DNA from: Armatimonadota bacterium
Lineage (GTDB): Bacteria; Armatimonadota; UBA5829; DTLH01
Direction of reading: 5' to 3'
Length of the DNA stretch: 64,000 nt
Assembly (NCBI GenBank): GCA_029551395.1
Contig: JAKPFN010000123.1
Coordinates: forward strand, 1 to 64,000
The position numbers and the translations under genes are program-made. The notes under the pieces were generated by a model. The model was not told the DNA's origin, searched no databases, and was given only the letters and a program-made list of their open reading frames with translations. The stretch's first letter is position 1; each line of letters begins with the position of its first letter. Positions 35,629-44,562 of this stretch are shown one piece after another.

Positions 35629-35657
35629 ACTATACGCTCTAGAGGCTAGTCTGTCAA
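35629..35657 (-). promoter_or_regulatory. Promoter of the PRC/MgtE_N/CBS-Nramp operon
   Basis: Minus-strand TTGACA (35657-35652), exactly 17 bases, TATAGT (35634-35629). The match is near perfect, and the start site falls about 60 bases before ATG 35562. Confidence 0.8.
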
Positions 35658-35903
35658 GCACATATACATTACCATTTTCCAACTATTTGGTGTCCTCATA
35701 AGCAAAATACGAGAATTATGGGAACTCAGCATTTTATATTACCCGTCTTTAGTAACTGGAGCAATATTAAAAACGTCTTAACTTTTGAATACAACGGGAA
35801 CACTGGCCGCCGACCTCTTAGTATATGCGCACCTTTGACAGTAAGCACCAATCCTCCCGTTTTACCTGTTGAGAAAGGAATCCACAAAACAGTAGGAGGC
35901 AGG

Positions 35904-36659
35904 ATGTTAAAGTATAAATCAAGAATAACCGTCATTTTACAGCATGTAAACCATACATTCCACATACACAGAAGCTATCTTATAGCGCTGTCATTATTAA
36001 TTAGTCTGGTATTTGCGCTCTCAACAGCTAATTCAGCCCAACCAGCACCTGGTCAGGACGCCAGGAGTTTCTTTAAGAGCATCGTAGGCAGTTGGATAGG
36101 TACTTGCGAACAAAGCACTGATGGCGAAAAGGCTGAAAACAAGTACTTCCAAGCGGTCATCAAACAAATTGACGGTAATACTTTCCAAGGTGAGTTCGAA
36201 TACTACAGACTGGATACCAAGACTGGTTCAGTTGTGCCTGTTGGTCAGTCTTCATTCCTGACTACCATCAAACCTGATGGCACAGTACAAAACAAGATTA
36301 CTGGTAAGGGAACAGTGCTTGTAAACTATAAACCAAAGGACCAGAAGCACGACCTTTCAGAGGTACTGACATGTATTGACGGCAGCAGTTTTCAGGGTAA
36401 GGGCACCGGTACTGTGAGCGTCAGCGGGATGCCACTCGGACTCGGCAAGAATGGTAAAGTAAGTGATGCAACCAGCAATTGGTCGCTCAAGAATGGAGTT
36501 TTGAGCATAGACCAGAACTTGAAAGTAGGTTTCAAGGCTCTTTTCATCAAGAAGAGTTTCAAGATGACAGCACACTATACTGCAAAACGAGGGACAAACG
36601 TAGCAAGCATTATACCAAAGGCTCAGGCAGCACCAACAGGAGCCGGAAGCAGCAAGTAA
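35904..36659 (+). CDS. Secreted protein of unknown function
   Basis: About 251 residues from ATG 35904 (AGGAGG at 35894-35899); the longer frame to 35718 has no site. A long n-region and hydrophobic segment (about 25-45, ending in ANSAQPAPG) form a signal peptide. The mature part is a predicted beta-rich domain with repeated GT/GS-F-x-G words (GNTFQGEFEYYR, GSSFQGKGTGTVSV), like a lipocalin- or calycin-type barrel. No catalytic residues can be named. The gene is monocistronic, with a terminator at 36687. The 35683-35903 upstream stretch shows no clear promoter. Confidence 0.72.
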   Translation: MLKYKSRITVILQHVNHTFHIHRSYLIALSLLISLVFALSTANSAQPAPGQDARSFFKSIVGSWIGTCEQSTDGEKAENKYFQAVIKQIDGNTFQGEFEYYRLDTKTGSVVPVGQSSFLTTIKPDGTVQNKITGKGTVLVNYKPKDQKHDLSEVLTCIDGSSFQGKGTGTVSVSGMPLGLGKNGKVSDATSNWSLKNGVLSIDQNLKVGFKALFIKKSFKMTAHYTAKRGTNVASIIPKAQAAPTGAGSSK

Positions 36660-36686
36660 CCAATAAGCAGTGAATATTTACATAAA

Positions 36687-36717
36687 GAGCCGAACCTTTA
36701 TCTAACAGGTTCGGCTC
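36687..36717 (+). terminator. Rho-independent-type terminator
   Basis: GAGCCGAACCT/AGGTTCGGCTC is a perfect 11-base stem with 9-base loop, followed by TTCAGGTTTTAAATT. It follows the secreted-protein gene by 27 bases and may also serve the opposite gene at 36757. Confidence 0.8.
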
Positions 36718-36756
36718 TTCAGGTTTTAAATTAGACCAATACAATTAGACCAATAA

Positions 36757-37611
36757 TCAATAGGTTTTTGCACTTGGATTAATTAGCGGGAACATCGTTG
36801 CAGTGCTTACTACTCCCGGACTAGGACTACTACCGCTACCACTGTATCTAAAATGCTTGAAATGTACTGCCTTCACATGACCATCAGCGAAAGCAACCAT
36901 TACCTGATTACCATGTCGAGGCTGCATAAGATGCTTGCTGCTTTCTCCTGTCCAGTCACCACTGCCATATGCTAAATGCGGAGTGTTGGCATATTTAGCT
37001 CTAACCATTCCCTGAGGCAGAGTTACACCATCTGGGCCGGTAATGACTGTCCAGTCCATAATCAATACCCATGAGCAGTCTGCTACCAGCAATGTCTTAG
37101 AAGGCTGCGGAAGTGTGGATTCTTTAACATATTCCCCCCAGTCTTTATAAATCAAATACTCATTGATACCATAGTTAGCGCCGTTAAAGAACCTTTTTGC
37201 TGGTAATGCTATGCCCTGGTAATCAATTGGGAAAGCATATTTGTCTTTACCAGTTTTAAGTGCACTGGGACAGACAAACAAGTCCTTAGACTTGTGGTAT
37301 TTGTAAAGCATCATCATCCAGAACGTATGATCCCAACCGGGATATGCTGGTGGAGTAGGATATTGTCCAGCTCCGGCAGATGGGAAATATCCATTCCAAT
37401 CCTGTTTATACAAGTCAATAGCACTGGATATCTGTTTAAGGTTGCTAATACATTTGGAGCGGCGTGCAGCCTCTTTTGCTGAACTAAATACTGGGAACAA
37501 GATAGCCGCAAGGATCGCAATTATAGCGATGACGACAAGCAATTCAATGAGTGTAAAACCACCCGAACGTGCTCCAGATTTCGACCTACAGTCAGATATT
37601 GTACCGAACAT
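36757..37611 (-). CDS. Type IV prepilin-like protein (DUF1559 family)
   Basis: About 284 residues. The class III signal is [18 protein letters not shown], cleaved after the Gly, followed by the helix that runs into [17 protein letters not shown] and the globular DUF1559-type domain with [10 protein letters not shown] near the C-terminus. ATG 37611 has AAGGAG at 9 bases; 37620 and 37629 are alternatives. Such proteins are exported by type II secretion or type IV pilus machinery, often in many paralogues in Armatimonadota and Planctomycetota. No pilus gene is nearby, so assembly must use machinery elsewhere. Confidence 0.9.
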   Translation of the reverse strand: MFGTISDCRSKSGARSGGFTLIELLVVIAIIAILAAILFPVFSSAKEAARRSKCISNLKQISSAIDLYKQDWNGYFPSAGAGQYPTPPAYPGWDHTFWMMMLYKYHKSKDLFVCPSALKTGKDKYAFPIDYQGIALPAKRFFNGANYGINEYLIYKDWGEYVKESTLPQPSKTLLVADCSWVLIMDWTVITGPDGVTLPQGMVRAKYANTPHLAYGSGDWTGESSKHLMQPRHGNQVMVAFADGHVKAVHFKHFRYSGSGSSPSPGVVSTATMFPLINPSAKTY

Positions 37612-37680
37612 GCTATTCATCTCCTTCATCTCCTGGCTTCATTGAAAAAACAAATGTTTTCTGAAGCTCTTACCATAACT

Positions 37681-37709
37681 ATTTTGCCCTACGTTGGCAT
37701 TGATGTCAA
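37681..37709 (-). promoter_or_regulatory. Promoter of the prepilin gene
   Basis: Minus-strand TTGACA (37709-37704), 17-base spacer and CAAAAT (37686-37681, four matches). The leader to ATG 37611 is about 60 bases and contains an AAACAAATGTTTT-type hairpin. Confidence 0.5.
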
Positions 37710-37875
37710 TTAAACAAAAGAGTTATTTCTAATAATACTTAGGAACTAGATTATGATGGCAGCTAACAAACGATTGCATTACTTGCTCGTGGATGCGCAT
37801 ATGCTAACGTTTTAATTGTGCGTCAACCGTATTCAAAATAAGGTTTTGAAGATATATAGGGAGGTAATTGTGATC

Positions 37876-37904
37876 AGGAAGCCGGATTTTTTCTCCGGCT
37901 TCCT
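37876..37904. terminator. Hairpin downstream of the 1274-residue protein gene
   Basis: AGGAAGCCGGA/TCCGGCTTCCT is a perfect 11-base stem with a 7-base T-rich loop, 14 bases after the stop at 37918. The U-tract is weak on both strands, so terminator activity is uncertain. The rest of 37612-37917 holds the prepilin promoter and nothing else I can name. Confidence 0.5.
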
Positions 37905-37917
37905 GTTATGATTGATT

Positions 37918-40900
37918 TTAGTCGCTGATCCTGGAGATCAACCTTGGCCGCTCGTAAATTGCGCCGCTGCCGATGTTTCCAAAAACCCTTACAGCAAGAA
38001 CATTTTGCTGTCCAGGCTTAAGTAATCCTTTCGGGACCTTGTAAACCCGATCAACTCTGCTTGCATCTTCCCAATCTGGCGGGAATTTACCAGAGGCACC
38101 GATCTTTGTGCCATTCAGGTAGCATTCATCACAGTTGTTGATCCTTCCCAGGACTAATTCGAGGTTCTCATCTTTGAAATCCTTCGGAACATCAAAGGTA
38201 AACCGATACCAGGCCACACCGTTGTAACCTTTCATTCCGACAACCTTTTCCTGCCAAGGGCCAAGACCTGAAGAGGCTGCCCAGCAGCGGTCATCGCAAT
38301 CGAGTTTTGCAAACTCAAGGTTGTCTTCAGTCGTGATCCTTGGATCTCTGGGCAGGATAAGGAACCTGTCCGGTGCATCCTGCGGATCAGGAGTAAGGTC
38401 GAAGAGCCATTCCTTCTCAAATCGCTCGCGGAGCTTGGGATCACCGCTTATTCTGACGAGTTCATCTACAAACAGGATCTGCTTTGCGCGGTCAGAGAGG
38501 ATTGGATATACATCCGCATATAAATCCCATTGCGCAGCCCAGAACTTAGGCCAGAAGCCCTCACCGTAAGTCCTGTAGATTTCGTCGCAGATGAACCAGC
38601 CAAGATGGATCATCAGCTCACGGTCATTGCCTGGAAGTGCATCCCAGGCTGGTCCTTCAGACTGAATTGGGTTCTTGCCCGACGCTTTGATGAGTTCCAA
38701 AGCTGGGGTAATAGCCTTCATTCGCTGCCTTCTCCACCACTCGGAATTAGCAAGCTCGGTAGCTTCCCAACCGATCTGCTCGAGCCAGCAGCCATAGCCC
38801 TGATCAGTCCAAGTAGGTGAACCAGGCACCCTGCACCGAAGTGTTACCCAGTGAAGCTCATGAGAATCGACGCCGGTGACGTTGTCTCCATGTCTCCACA
38901 CACAAGGAGCCATACGGCCAGTTGAAGCGATCCAGGTCTCTGAGCTGAGGTCATCTCCAGCAGTGCCTCCACCGTAACCGGACAGCATGGAAGCGCCCGT
39001 AGGCCCAATGTAAAGCATATACGGACGGTTATGACCACTGACTTTGAGCTGCTTGTCATGGATGACCCTGACATACTTCATCCAAACCGGGAAAAAGCGG
39101 CGGTTGTTCGGATTGTCCGGGACATAGAACCGGATGTTACCATGGTTCATACAGATCCACGAAGTCAGAACATCATGAGCTTCCCATCGTGCGCTGAGAC
39201 CACCTGCAGGCTCCACGTTAAATACGAGAGGTTTAGCAGCATCATTGACAGGTTTAGGAGTAAACTCCTCGACCTTCCAATCTGCGGGCATCTCAGTTAT
39301 CCGCCAAACACTCTTTTTATCTGTGTCGAGTAGACATGCAGGAGTGCTCATGTAGACGTGATCATGCCTGTCCCAACTGTATTTTGACATAGGCACGTTA
39401 TAAGCGGCATCCGGCCAATGGTAGGTGATTCTCATTTCCTTACCAGGTTCAGGAACAGCAAAAAGCGGAATGTTTGCGCCACCAAGCTTGCCATCCCACT
39501 GCACCAGGTATTCCGTGATAGGTTCCTGAATCGTATACGCTGCTGCGCCTTCGATCATCAGGTTCATAGCAGTGCGCGGAATTGCAGCAAGCACAGGAGC
39601 TTTACTTGTCCTGCTGACGGTTGCTGTGCCATCTTTATGAACAGCGACATCCCATGCTTCAGTCGGAAGATCGGCGTCTGACTTAACAGGCCATGCTGCT
39701 ACTTCCATTGTGTGAGTAAGCAATATACCCGTAATGTCAGGATCGATAGAAACCGTCAATTCGAGCGGTGTTCCAGCTTTTATTCCAGCTTCCGATGCAT
39801 CGACTATGAGAAGAGGCTGTTTGGATGTTCTTTCTGCTACAACCTTCTCACCAGCAGTCAGCCTGGCTGTTACTTCTATACCAAGGCTGTTAACCATAAC
39901 AGCGAATTTATCTGCATCAGGTGCATTGAAGGCAAGTTTATCAGCCCAAGACTTTTCTTTGTCTATCACCAATGTCCAAATATTATTGGTGAACTCGCCA
40001 ATACCTTTCCATTGCCTGCCGAGCGCTCGGACATTGCGCATTGGAGAATGGTCGTCTGGATAAACGAATGGTTCCGGGTCCATTTCTGCCCAGATGGCAT
40101 CTATCCTCAATCTTGCCTGCTGGATCAGAGAAAGGTCGGCGCGGCTGTCCTCTGCAAGGAGTCCCCACTGCCTTCTTTCCTGAGCCAAATCACCCAATTC
40201 TCTGAATCGGGCTGCAGCAACAAGACGAATTTCAGTCTGTTTAGGATCAGCCTTCAGCACCTCGCTGACAGCTTCATCGATGGTCTTTTTATCCTTAGCT
40301 GCTGCTATTTTAGGTCTTGCAGCCTCAAGAGCTTTTATACCAGCCTGCCTGGCGTTCAGTTCTGCCTCGAGATTATCCCATCTGGCAAGTCCTGCACCAG
40401 GAAGCTGCCATGCCTCAGTCATGAGAAGTAGCTTGGCAGATTTATAGTTGAATTTGGAGTAAGACGGTGCAACCGTTCGAAGCCAAAGCGGCTCCTTCAT
40501 ATCTTTGAGCTGTATCCCCAGGTCAATAGCAAACCCGTCTCCCAGGCTGCCGTCAGCTCCAGGAGTTACAACACATTCCAACCGCTTGGGCCAGGAAGTT
40601 AACTGCACAGCCTGGTTCCAGGTGGATTGGTTATCGGAAAGAACATAAGCAACCGGATTGCCATCTATAGTGACAGTGAGAACCGAACTGGTGATTGATC
40701 CCGGATTAGGAACCTCCGTGGTCCGGTACTGCTTTGCTTTAATGACAAGCTGGCCATCAGTAGTCTTAGCCTGTGACACAGTTGCGCGAACTACGGCAAG
40801 CGGGATATCGCGCAGGTTGAAAGTAATTGGTCCGTTTGGCGGATATGCCTGACCTAACCAGTAAGCTTGCGGCTCATCAGAAGCTTCTCCGATTAGAACG

Positions 40901-41742
40901 CTGCGGTTGGGATGATGTGTTCCCTTATGAATAACCCGGTCAGTCGGCTGGACTATATCAACCAGCGAAACGCTTAGTTTACGTGTTCCATTGGTAGATA
41001 TCGTCGCCTTACCAGATTTCCACCAATCCGTGTGGGCTTTGTTAGCAGGATCTGTAGTGATAGTAAGAATCGAGGAGGCTGTAATAGTGACTCCACTCTT
41101 GAGCTGAGCATCTGTGAGAGGTTTTCCATCGACAGATATCTTCAATCCTTGAGGAAGCGGACTAGAAGATTTAAGAGTGAGCTTGCCTAACTGTCTGGCA
41201 GCGTTTGAATTTATCTCATCGATTGCAGATTCTTTATCGGCGGCAACTTTACTCCAGTTGCGGAAAACCATCTCGTTTCCGCTGATTCCGCCCCAGCCTC
41301 TTGCATAGGTCTTCCCATCTACTGAGAGCTTATTCTCGATGATATTACGGTCTCTGTAGCTAGGAATCCAGGCTCTTTCCTCTGGAGTTAAGTCCGTGAG
41401 GAACAATATCTCGCCAGTTTTGGAGTTTACCAGTCTAGCATCCAGCCAGTTGCCCCAGTCACCGCCATGCCCGTCTCCTTCGTCATCAATATAGAGAGCC
41501 AGTTCTTTGGCACCCGCTATTGATACATCTACCGGCTTCGGTGTTTCTCCAGGCAGCATTACATCTGACTTGAAAACTTCTTTGCCATCTACTTTCACTC
41601 GAAAGATAGCTTCACCACTTCGTCCCTTACAGCCGTCATCGACCCCAATCAAAGCCTGAAAACGGTCAAACTCAGGCGCAGCAAAAGCGAGCGAACCTGC
41701 GATGACAGATAGAACGAAAATAAATACAATCGTCCTTCGCAC
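37918..41742 (-). CDS. Large secreted protein with carbohydrate-binding-type domains
   Basis: About 1274 residues. The start is GTG 41742, placed by AGGAGG at 41750-41755; TTG 41745 is the alternative. A signal peptide (VFIFVLSVIAGSLAFA) precedes an NPCBM-like domain (about 25-175: FQALIGVDDGCKG, DVMLPGETPKPVDVSI, WGNWLDARLV). A long middle region of sandwich-like domains follows. A domain near 860-1140 contains SHELHWV and WFICDEIYRTYG and resembles part of metallo-peptidase M60-like or unknown enzymes; the exact HExxH spacing is not met. The C-terminus (about 1150-1270) is a glycosidase-2-type jelly-roll (WYRFTFDVP, ECYLNGTKIG, VLAVRVFGN). Function is unknown; carbohydrate binding or degradation outside the cell is likely. 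Confidence 0.75.
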   Translation of the reverse strand: MRRTIVFIFVLSVIAGSLAFAAPEFDRFQALIGVDDGCKGRSGEAIFRVKVDGKEVFKSDVMLPGETPKPVDVSIAGAKELALYIDDEGDGHGGDWGNWLDARLVNSKTGEILFLTDLTPEERAWIPSYRDRNIIENKLSVDGKTYARGWGGISGNEMVFRNWSKVAADKESAIDEINSNAARQLGKLTLKSSSPLPQGLKISVDGKPLTDAQLKSGVTITASSILTITTDPANKAHTDWWKSGKATISTNGTRKLSVSLVDIVQPTDRVIHKGTHHPNRSVLIGEASDEPQAYWLGQAYPPNGPITFNLRDIPLAVVRATVSQAKTTDGQLVIKAKQYRTTEVPNPGSITSSVLTVTIDGNPVAYVLSDNQSTWNQAVQLTSWPKRLECVVTPGADGSLGDGFAIDLGIQLKDMKEPLWLRTVAPSYSKFNYKSAKLLLMTEAWQLPGAGLARWDNLEAELNARQAGIKALEAARPKIAAAKDKKTIDEAVSEVLKADPKQTEIRLVAAARFRELGDLAQERRQWGLLAEDSRADLSLIQQARLRIDAIWAEMDPEPFVYPDDHSPMRNVRALGRQWKGIGEFTNNIWTLVIDKEKSWADKLAFNAPDADKFAVMVNSLGIEVTARLTAGEKVVAERTSKQPLLIVDASEAGIKAGTPLELTVSIDPDITGILLTHTMEVAAWPVKSDADLPTEAWDVAVHKDGTATVSRTSKAPVLAAIPRTAMNLMIEGAAAYTIQEPITEYLVQWDGKLGGANIPLFAVPEPGKEMRITYHWPDAAYNVPMSKYSWDRHDHVYMSTPACLLDTDKKSVWRITEMPADWKVEEFTPKPVNDAAKPLVFNVEPAGGLSARWEAHDVLTSWICMNHGNIRFYVPDNPNNRRFFPVWMKYVRVIHDKQLKVSGHNRPYMLYIGPTGASMLSGYGGGTAGDDLSSETWIASTGRMAPCVWRHGDNVTGVDSHELHWVTLRCRVPGSPTWTDQGYGCWLEQIGWEATELANSEWWRRQRMKAITPALELIKASGKNPIQSEGPAWDALPGNDRELMIHLGWFICDEIYRTYGEGFWPKFWAAQWDLYADVYPILSDRAKQILFVDELVRISGDPKLRERFEKEWLFDLTPDPQDAPDRFLILPRDPRITTEDNLEFAKLDCDDRCWAASSGLGPWQEKVVGMKGYNGVAWYRFTFDVPKDFKDENLELVLGRINNCDECYLNGTKIGASGKFPPDWEDASRVDRVYKVPKGLLKPGQQNVLAVRVFGNIGSGAIYERPRLISRISD

Positions 41743-41917
41743 CAACTTGCCTCCTTGTCCCTGTTTCGAATATAACAATTCTACTAATGTATTAGCTAAA
41801 CAAATGAAGCTATCCTGCCTGAAATGAGGTAGATAAACGCAGAAGTGTAAGGGTATATCATATGCGGATTAATTAATGAGCTTGCTCTTAGAAAAATGCA
41901 AAATCAATAGAATTTAG

Positions 41918-41950
41918 CAGTGGGACAGAACACTTGAGCCTGTCCCACTG
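41918..41950 (-). terminator. Terminator hairpin at the end of the flagellar cluster
   Basis: CAGTGGGACAG/CTGTCCCACTG is a perfect 11-base stem with an 11-base loop, 41 bases after the DUF6115-like gene stop on the minus strand, followed by moderately AT-rich sequence. It marks the downstream end of the long flagellar transcription unit. The rest of 41743-41991 is AT-rich and noncoding, and probably holds the promoter of the large secreted protein. Confidence 0.6.
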
Positions 41951-41991
41951 CAGGGAGGAAAGAAATATAGTAGAAATCTTGCGATAGTAAA

Positions 41992-42471
41992 TCAGCGAAC
42001 TGCAGGCAGTTTGCTCAAACTCAGAACCAACTTGACCTGGGCACAGTCAAGGCCCAGCTTTTTGGCTATTGCAGCGCTATCCAGACCTTTATCCGATAAA
42101 GCCAGAATCTGATCTCTGTCTGAATTGGAATGTGATATATCGCATTCAAACGATTCATCAGTCTCAGCAAAATCAGGCACGCTGCAGACAGAAACCTGAT
42201 CCAAGCGCTTAAGCTTTCTATCAGCTTCTTCAAGGAGTGTTCTGAGATCGGCGGTGCGTTTATCGATCTCGGCGATTGCTGAATCAGCTTCTGTTTTAAG
42301 TTGTTCTATCAATAGCACTGCTGACTCCTCAAGCGCCCGAAGGTCAGAGGAAGTCAACGCTTCCCGTTCCTTCTGCGCCCAGGCAGCTTTCATTATTGCT
42401 ATAGCCAGCACCAATCCGGTACAAAGAACGATACAAGTCATCAAGGCAAATACAAACCATCCGTTTGTCAT
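41992..42471 (-). CDS. DUF6115/YlxL-like membrane-anchored coiled-coil protein
   Basis: 159 residues: an N-terminal membrane helix (about 5-30), a coiled coil (about 35-95) and a C-terminal helix-turn-helix-like tail (ILALSDKGLDSAAIAKKLGLDCAQVKLVLSL). The same layout is seen in YlxL-type proteins found at the end of fla/che operons. YlxL influences sigma-D activity and swarming in Bacillus; here the function is inferred from position after fliA. Confidence 0.65.
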   Translation of the reverse strand: MTNGWFVFALMTCIVLCTGLVLAIAIMKAAWAQKEREALTSSDLRALEESAVLLIEQLKTEADSAIAEIDKRTADLRTLLEEADRKLKRLDQVSVCSVPDFAETDESFECDISHSNSDRDQILALSDKGLDSAAIAKKLGLDCAQVKLVLSLSKLPAVR

Positions 42472-42490
42472 GCCTGAACCTCCATTACAT

Positions 42491-42784
42491 TCAAGCTTTG
42501 AAGTCTAAAATATGATGATCGCTTAGACCAGTGTCTGCAGATCCATCCGGTTTATAACCGGGAGTCTCGACAATCTCGATTGCTTCATCTTGTGCTTGAT
42601 TTTCTGCTGCGGGTTGTTCCTGATTTTGCTGCTTTTGCTGCTCCTCATCATCACCCGCTTTTTCCACAGCGAAACGTTGATCTGTCAAGTGTTGAGCCGT
42701 ATCCTTATGACGGACAGGCCGCACCTTTTCCAGTTCGAGCCGCTTAGCTGCCAGGCTGCTTACATCAGCCGCTCGAACATCCAT
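42491..42784 (-). CDS. Small acidic, Gln-rich protein of unknown function
   Basis: 97 residues, no signal peptide. The N-terminal part is charged (LAAKRLELEKVRPVRHKD), the middle is Glu/Gln-rich and probably disordered, and the end reads HHILDFKA. The C-terminal motif is reminiscent of short flagellar-cluster proteins placed beside fliA, but I cannot name the family. It lies between fliA (19 bases) and the YlxL-like gene (19 bases), so it is part of the operon. Confidence 0.6.
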   Translation of the reverse strand: MDVRAADVSSLAAKRLELEKVRPVRHKDTAQHLTDQRFAVEKAGDDEEQQKQQNQEQPAAENQAQDEAIEIVETPGYKPDGSADTGLSDHHILDFKA

Positions 42785-42803
42785 CTAACATTCCCCCTTG
42801 GTT

Positions 42804-43577
42804 TTATGCAGCGACCGTTAGCAATTCTTTGTGTCTGGCCAGTTTGCCCTGAAGCCGCAACACTGCTTTTGAGTGTAACTGGCAGGCTCTGGACTCAGTC
42901 ACCTCCAGGACCGCTGCCACTTCCTTTAATGTCAGCCCTTCTTTGTAGTAAAGGCTGATTACCAACTTCTCCTTTTCGGGGAGTTCTGCTATTGCTTGAG
43001 CTAAAAGCCGCTTTCGTTCGGCACGAATTGCGACCAGTTCAGGATCACCAAAGCTAGATTGGCTGATACCAAGCCCTGTCAGGTTCCCTGTTTCCTCACC
43101 TGTTGCCATAATATCCTCAAGAGAGAGTATGGCAGACTGGCCTACATCAGCCAAAGTATCCTGCAGTTCGTCTACATCAATACCAAGTGCCCTGGCGGTT
43201 TCTTCATCAGTGGCAGGTCTTCCAAGTTCAGCCTCAAGGGCTGCAAAGACACGTTTCAGTTCCTGTTCTGTTGCGCGAACTGAGCGGGGCATCCAGTCAA
43301 GCGACTTCAGAGCATCCAGAACAGCACCCCTGATCCTGACAGATGCATAAGTCTCGAACTTTACCTCCCGGTTTGGGTCGAATTTATCTACAGCATCGAT
43401 TAGCCCCATTATTGCGTGCCCTATAAGGTCATCGTAACTTACAACCGGATTAGGACACAGGTTCAAGCGGTCTACCACATATTTGGCAAGATAGGCGTAG
43501 TTAGAAATGATGTGCTGGCGAGCATCAGGATCAGAATCCTGCTTGCATCGCCGCCATATCTCATCCATTTTCAGCAT
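42804..43577 (-). CDS. fliA: Flagellar sigma factor FliA/WhiG family
   Basis: 257 residues. Region 2 has YDDLIGHAIMGLIDAVDKFDP and FETYASVRIRGAVLDALKSLDW, region 3 has the R-S-V-R-x-x-E segment, and region 4 has ELPEKEKLVISLYYKEGLTLKEVAAVLEVTESRACQLHSKAV. It should direct RNA polymerase to late flagellar and chemotaxis promoters. ATG 43577 has GGAGG at 9 bases. It sits after the FlhFG and PilZ genes, as in Firmicutes-type clusters. No FlgM is visible in the window. Confidence 0.95.
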   Translation of the reverse strand: MLKMDEIWRRCKQDSDPDARQHIISNYAYLAKYVVDRLNLCPNPVVSYDDLIGHAIMGLIDAVDKFDPNREVKFETYASVRIRGAVLDALKSLDWMPRSVRATEQELKRVFAALEAELGRPATDEETARALGIDVDELQDTLADVGQSAILSLEDIMATGEETGNLTGLGISQSSFGDPELVAIRAERKRLLAQAIAELPEKEKLVISLYYKEGLTLKEVAAVLEVTESRACQLHSKAVLRLQGKLARHKELLTVAA

Positions 43578-43613
43578 TCGCCAATACCTCCGCCATTAAA
43601 CAGACACATCAGG

Positions 43614-43841
43614 TTACTGCCTTTCATCACTCGGTTCCTTAGTATTTGCAGGCTCTGCAACATTTGTAAGGCTAAGAAGCGCGCGCAGGACTGTCTGCAC
43701 AGCCCACAAAGCGATAAAGGCTATAATCGCCCTGATCGCTGCCGTAAGGATACATTCTCCCTGAACAAGGAGCGCACCCGCCACTATGAGGAATCCCAAC
43801 AGGGAAACCAATATACTCACAAGCTGCCAGAACTCTTTCAT
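43614..43841 (-). CDS. Small two-helix membrane protein
   Basis: 75 residues with two hydrophobic helices (about 8-28 and 32-56) and a polar Asn/Glu/Lys tail (PANTKEPSDERQ). I do not recognise the family. It lies in the same direction between the PilZ protein and fliA, 24 and 36 bases away, and is probably co-expressed. Confidence 0.6.
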   Translation of the reverse strand: MKEFWQLVSILVSLLGFLIVAGALLVQGECILTAAIRAIIAFIALWAVQTVLRALLSLTNVAEPANTKEPSDERQ

Positions 43842-43865
43842 GGCTACATTTATGTAAAACAGGGG

Positions 43866-44549
43866 CTATCTGCCCGTATGACTCCCAACAGTTTTTTTCG
43901 AGGCACTTGACCTTTCCGTCTGCTTTTTCTGCACATATTGAATAATCTTCCTGTGTGCAATCGTGTCGATTTGAACAAACTGAAGCCCAACTCCCATCTG
44001 ACTGTTAGAAACCGGAGTTGTTCTGATTACTCGGGCTGTAGCTCTCACAGATCCACCTTCAGGAAGCAATAATTCAACATCCACAAAATTTTCTGATGTA
44101 ATCCCGCTCAACTTATCGATAACAATCTGCATACCGCCGCTGCTGATATCTCTTGTCATCGCTGGCCACCATGCGCCTGAGCTGCCTTCAAGCCTGCATT
44201 TTAACTGAATCCTGTCAGTTATCCGGACATGATCCCGACGATGCACACTGCCCATATTCACGAAATCAGATAAGATCAAAATTGGAACGCGATCATTCAA
44301 CTGTCCCTTTACTTTGCTTCTGAACTGGCGAAGCCCAAGTCCGGCAAATATATTGATAATCACTTCCATGTCCGGTTTAATACACAATATACTCCCACGA
44401 TATATCGGGCAGGCAACATGGAGTTCACCCGGCTTGATATCCTCGACTCGACTCAGGTACCATCCGCTGCAAACGCCAACTTGAATACGGTCATTGACAT
44501 TTACCTGGCTAAAAATATCATTAGTTGCACGAGACCTTTTGTGCCACAT
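43866..44549 (-). CDS. YcgR-like PilZ-domain protein
   Basis: 227 residues: a YcgR_2-like N-terminal barrel (about 15-105) and a PilZ domain (about 110-215) with c-di-GMP motifs RRDHVRI (RxxxR) and DISSGGMQI (DxSxxG). It should bind c-di-GMP and slow or bias the motor, linking motility with the exopolysaccharide lifestyle. It lies 13 bases after flhG. Both binding motifs are intact. Confidence 0.9.
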   Translation of the reverse strand: MWHKRSRATNDIFSQVNVNDRIQVGVCSGWYLSRVEDIKPGELHVACPIYRGSILCIKPDMEVIINIFAGLGLRQFRSKVKGQLNDRVPILILSDFVNMGSVHRRDHVRITDRIQLKCRLEGSSGAWWPAMTRDISSGGMQIVIDKLSGITSENFVDVELLLPEGGSVRATARVIRTTPVSNSQMGVGLQFVQIDTIAHRKIIQYVQKKQTERSSASKKTVGSHTGR

Positions 44550-44562
44550 GGGCTATCTCCTG

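Noticed and set aside
38800-38900. HExxH zinc peptidase motif in the large secreted protein
   Set aside because: The residues are SHELHW, with only one residue between Glu and the second His, so it is not the canonical motif.
39712-40431. 239-codon plus-strand frame
   Set aside because: It is the antisense of the large secreted protein and has no ribosome site or recognisable domain.
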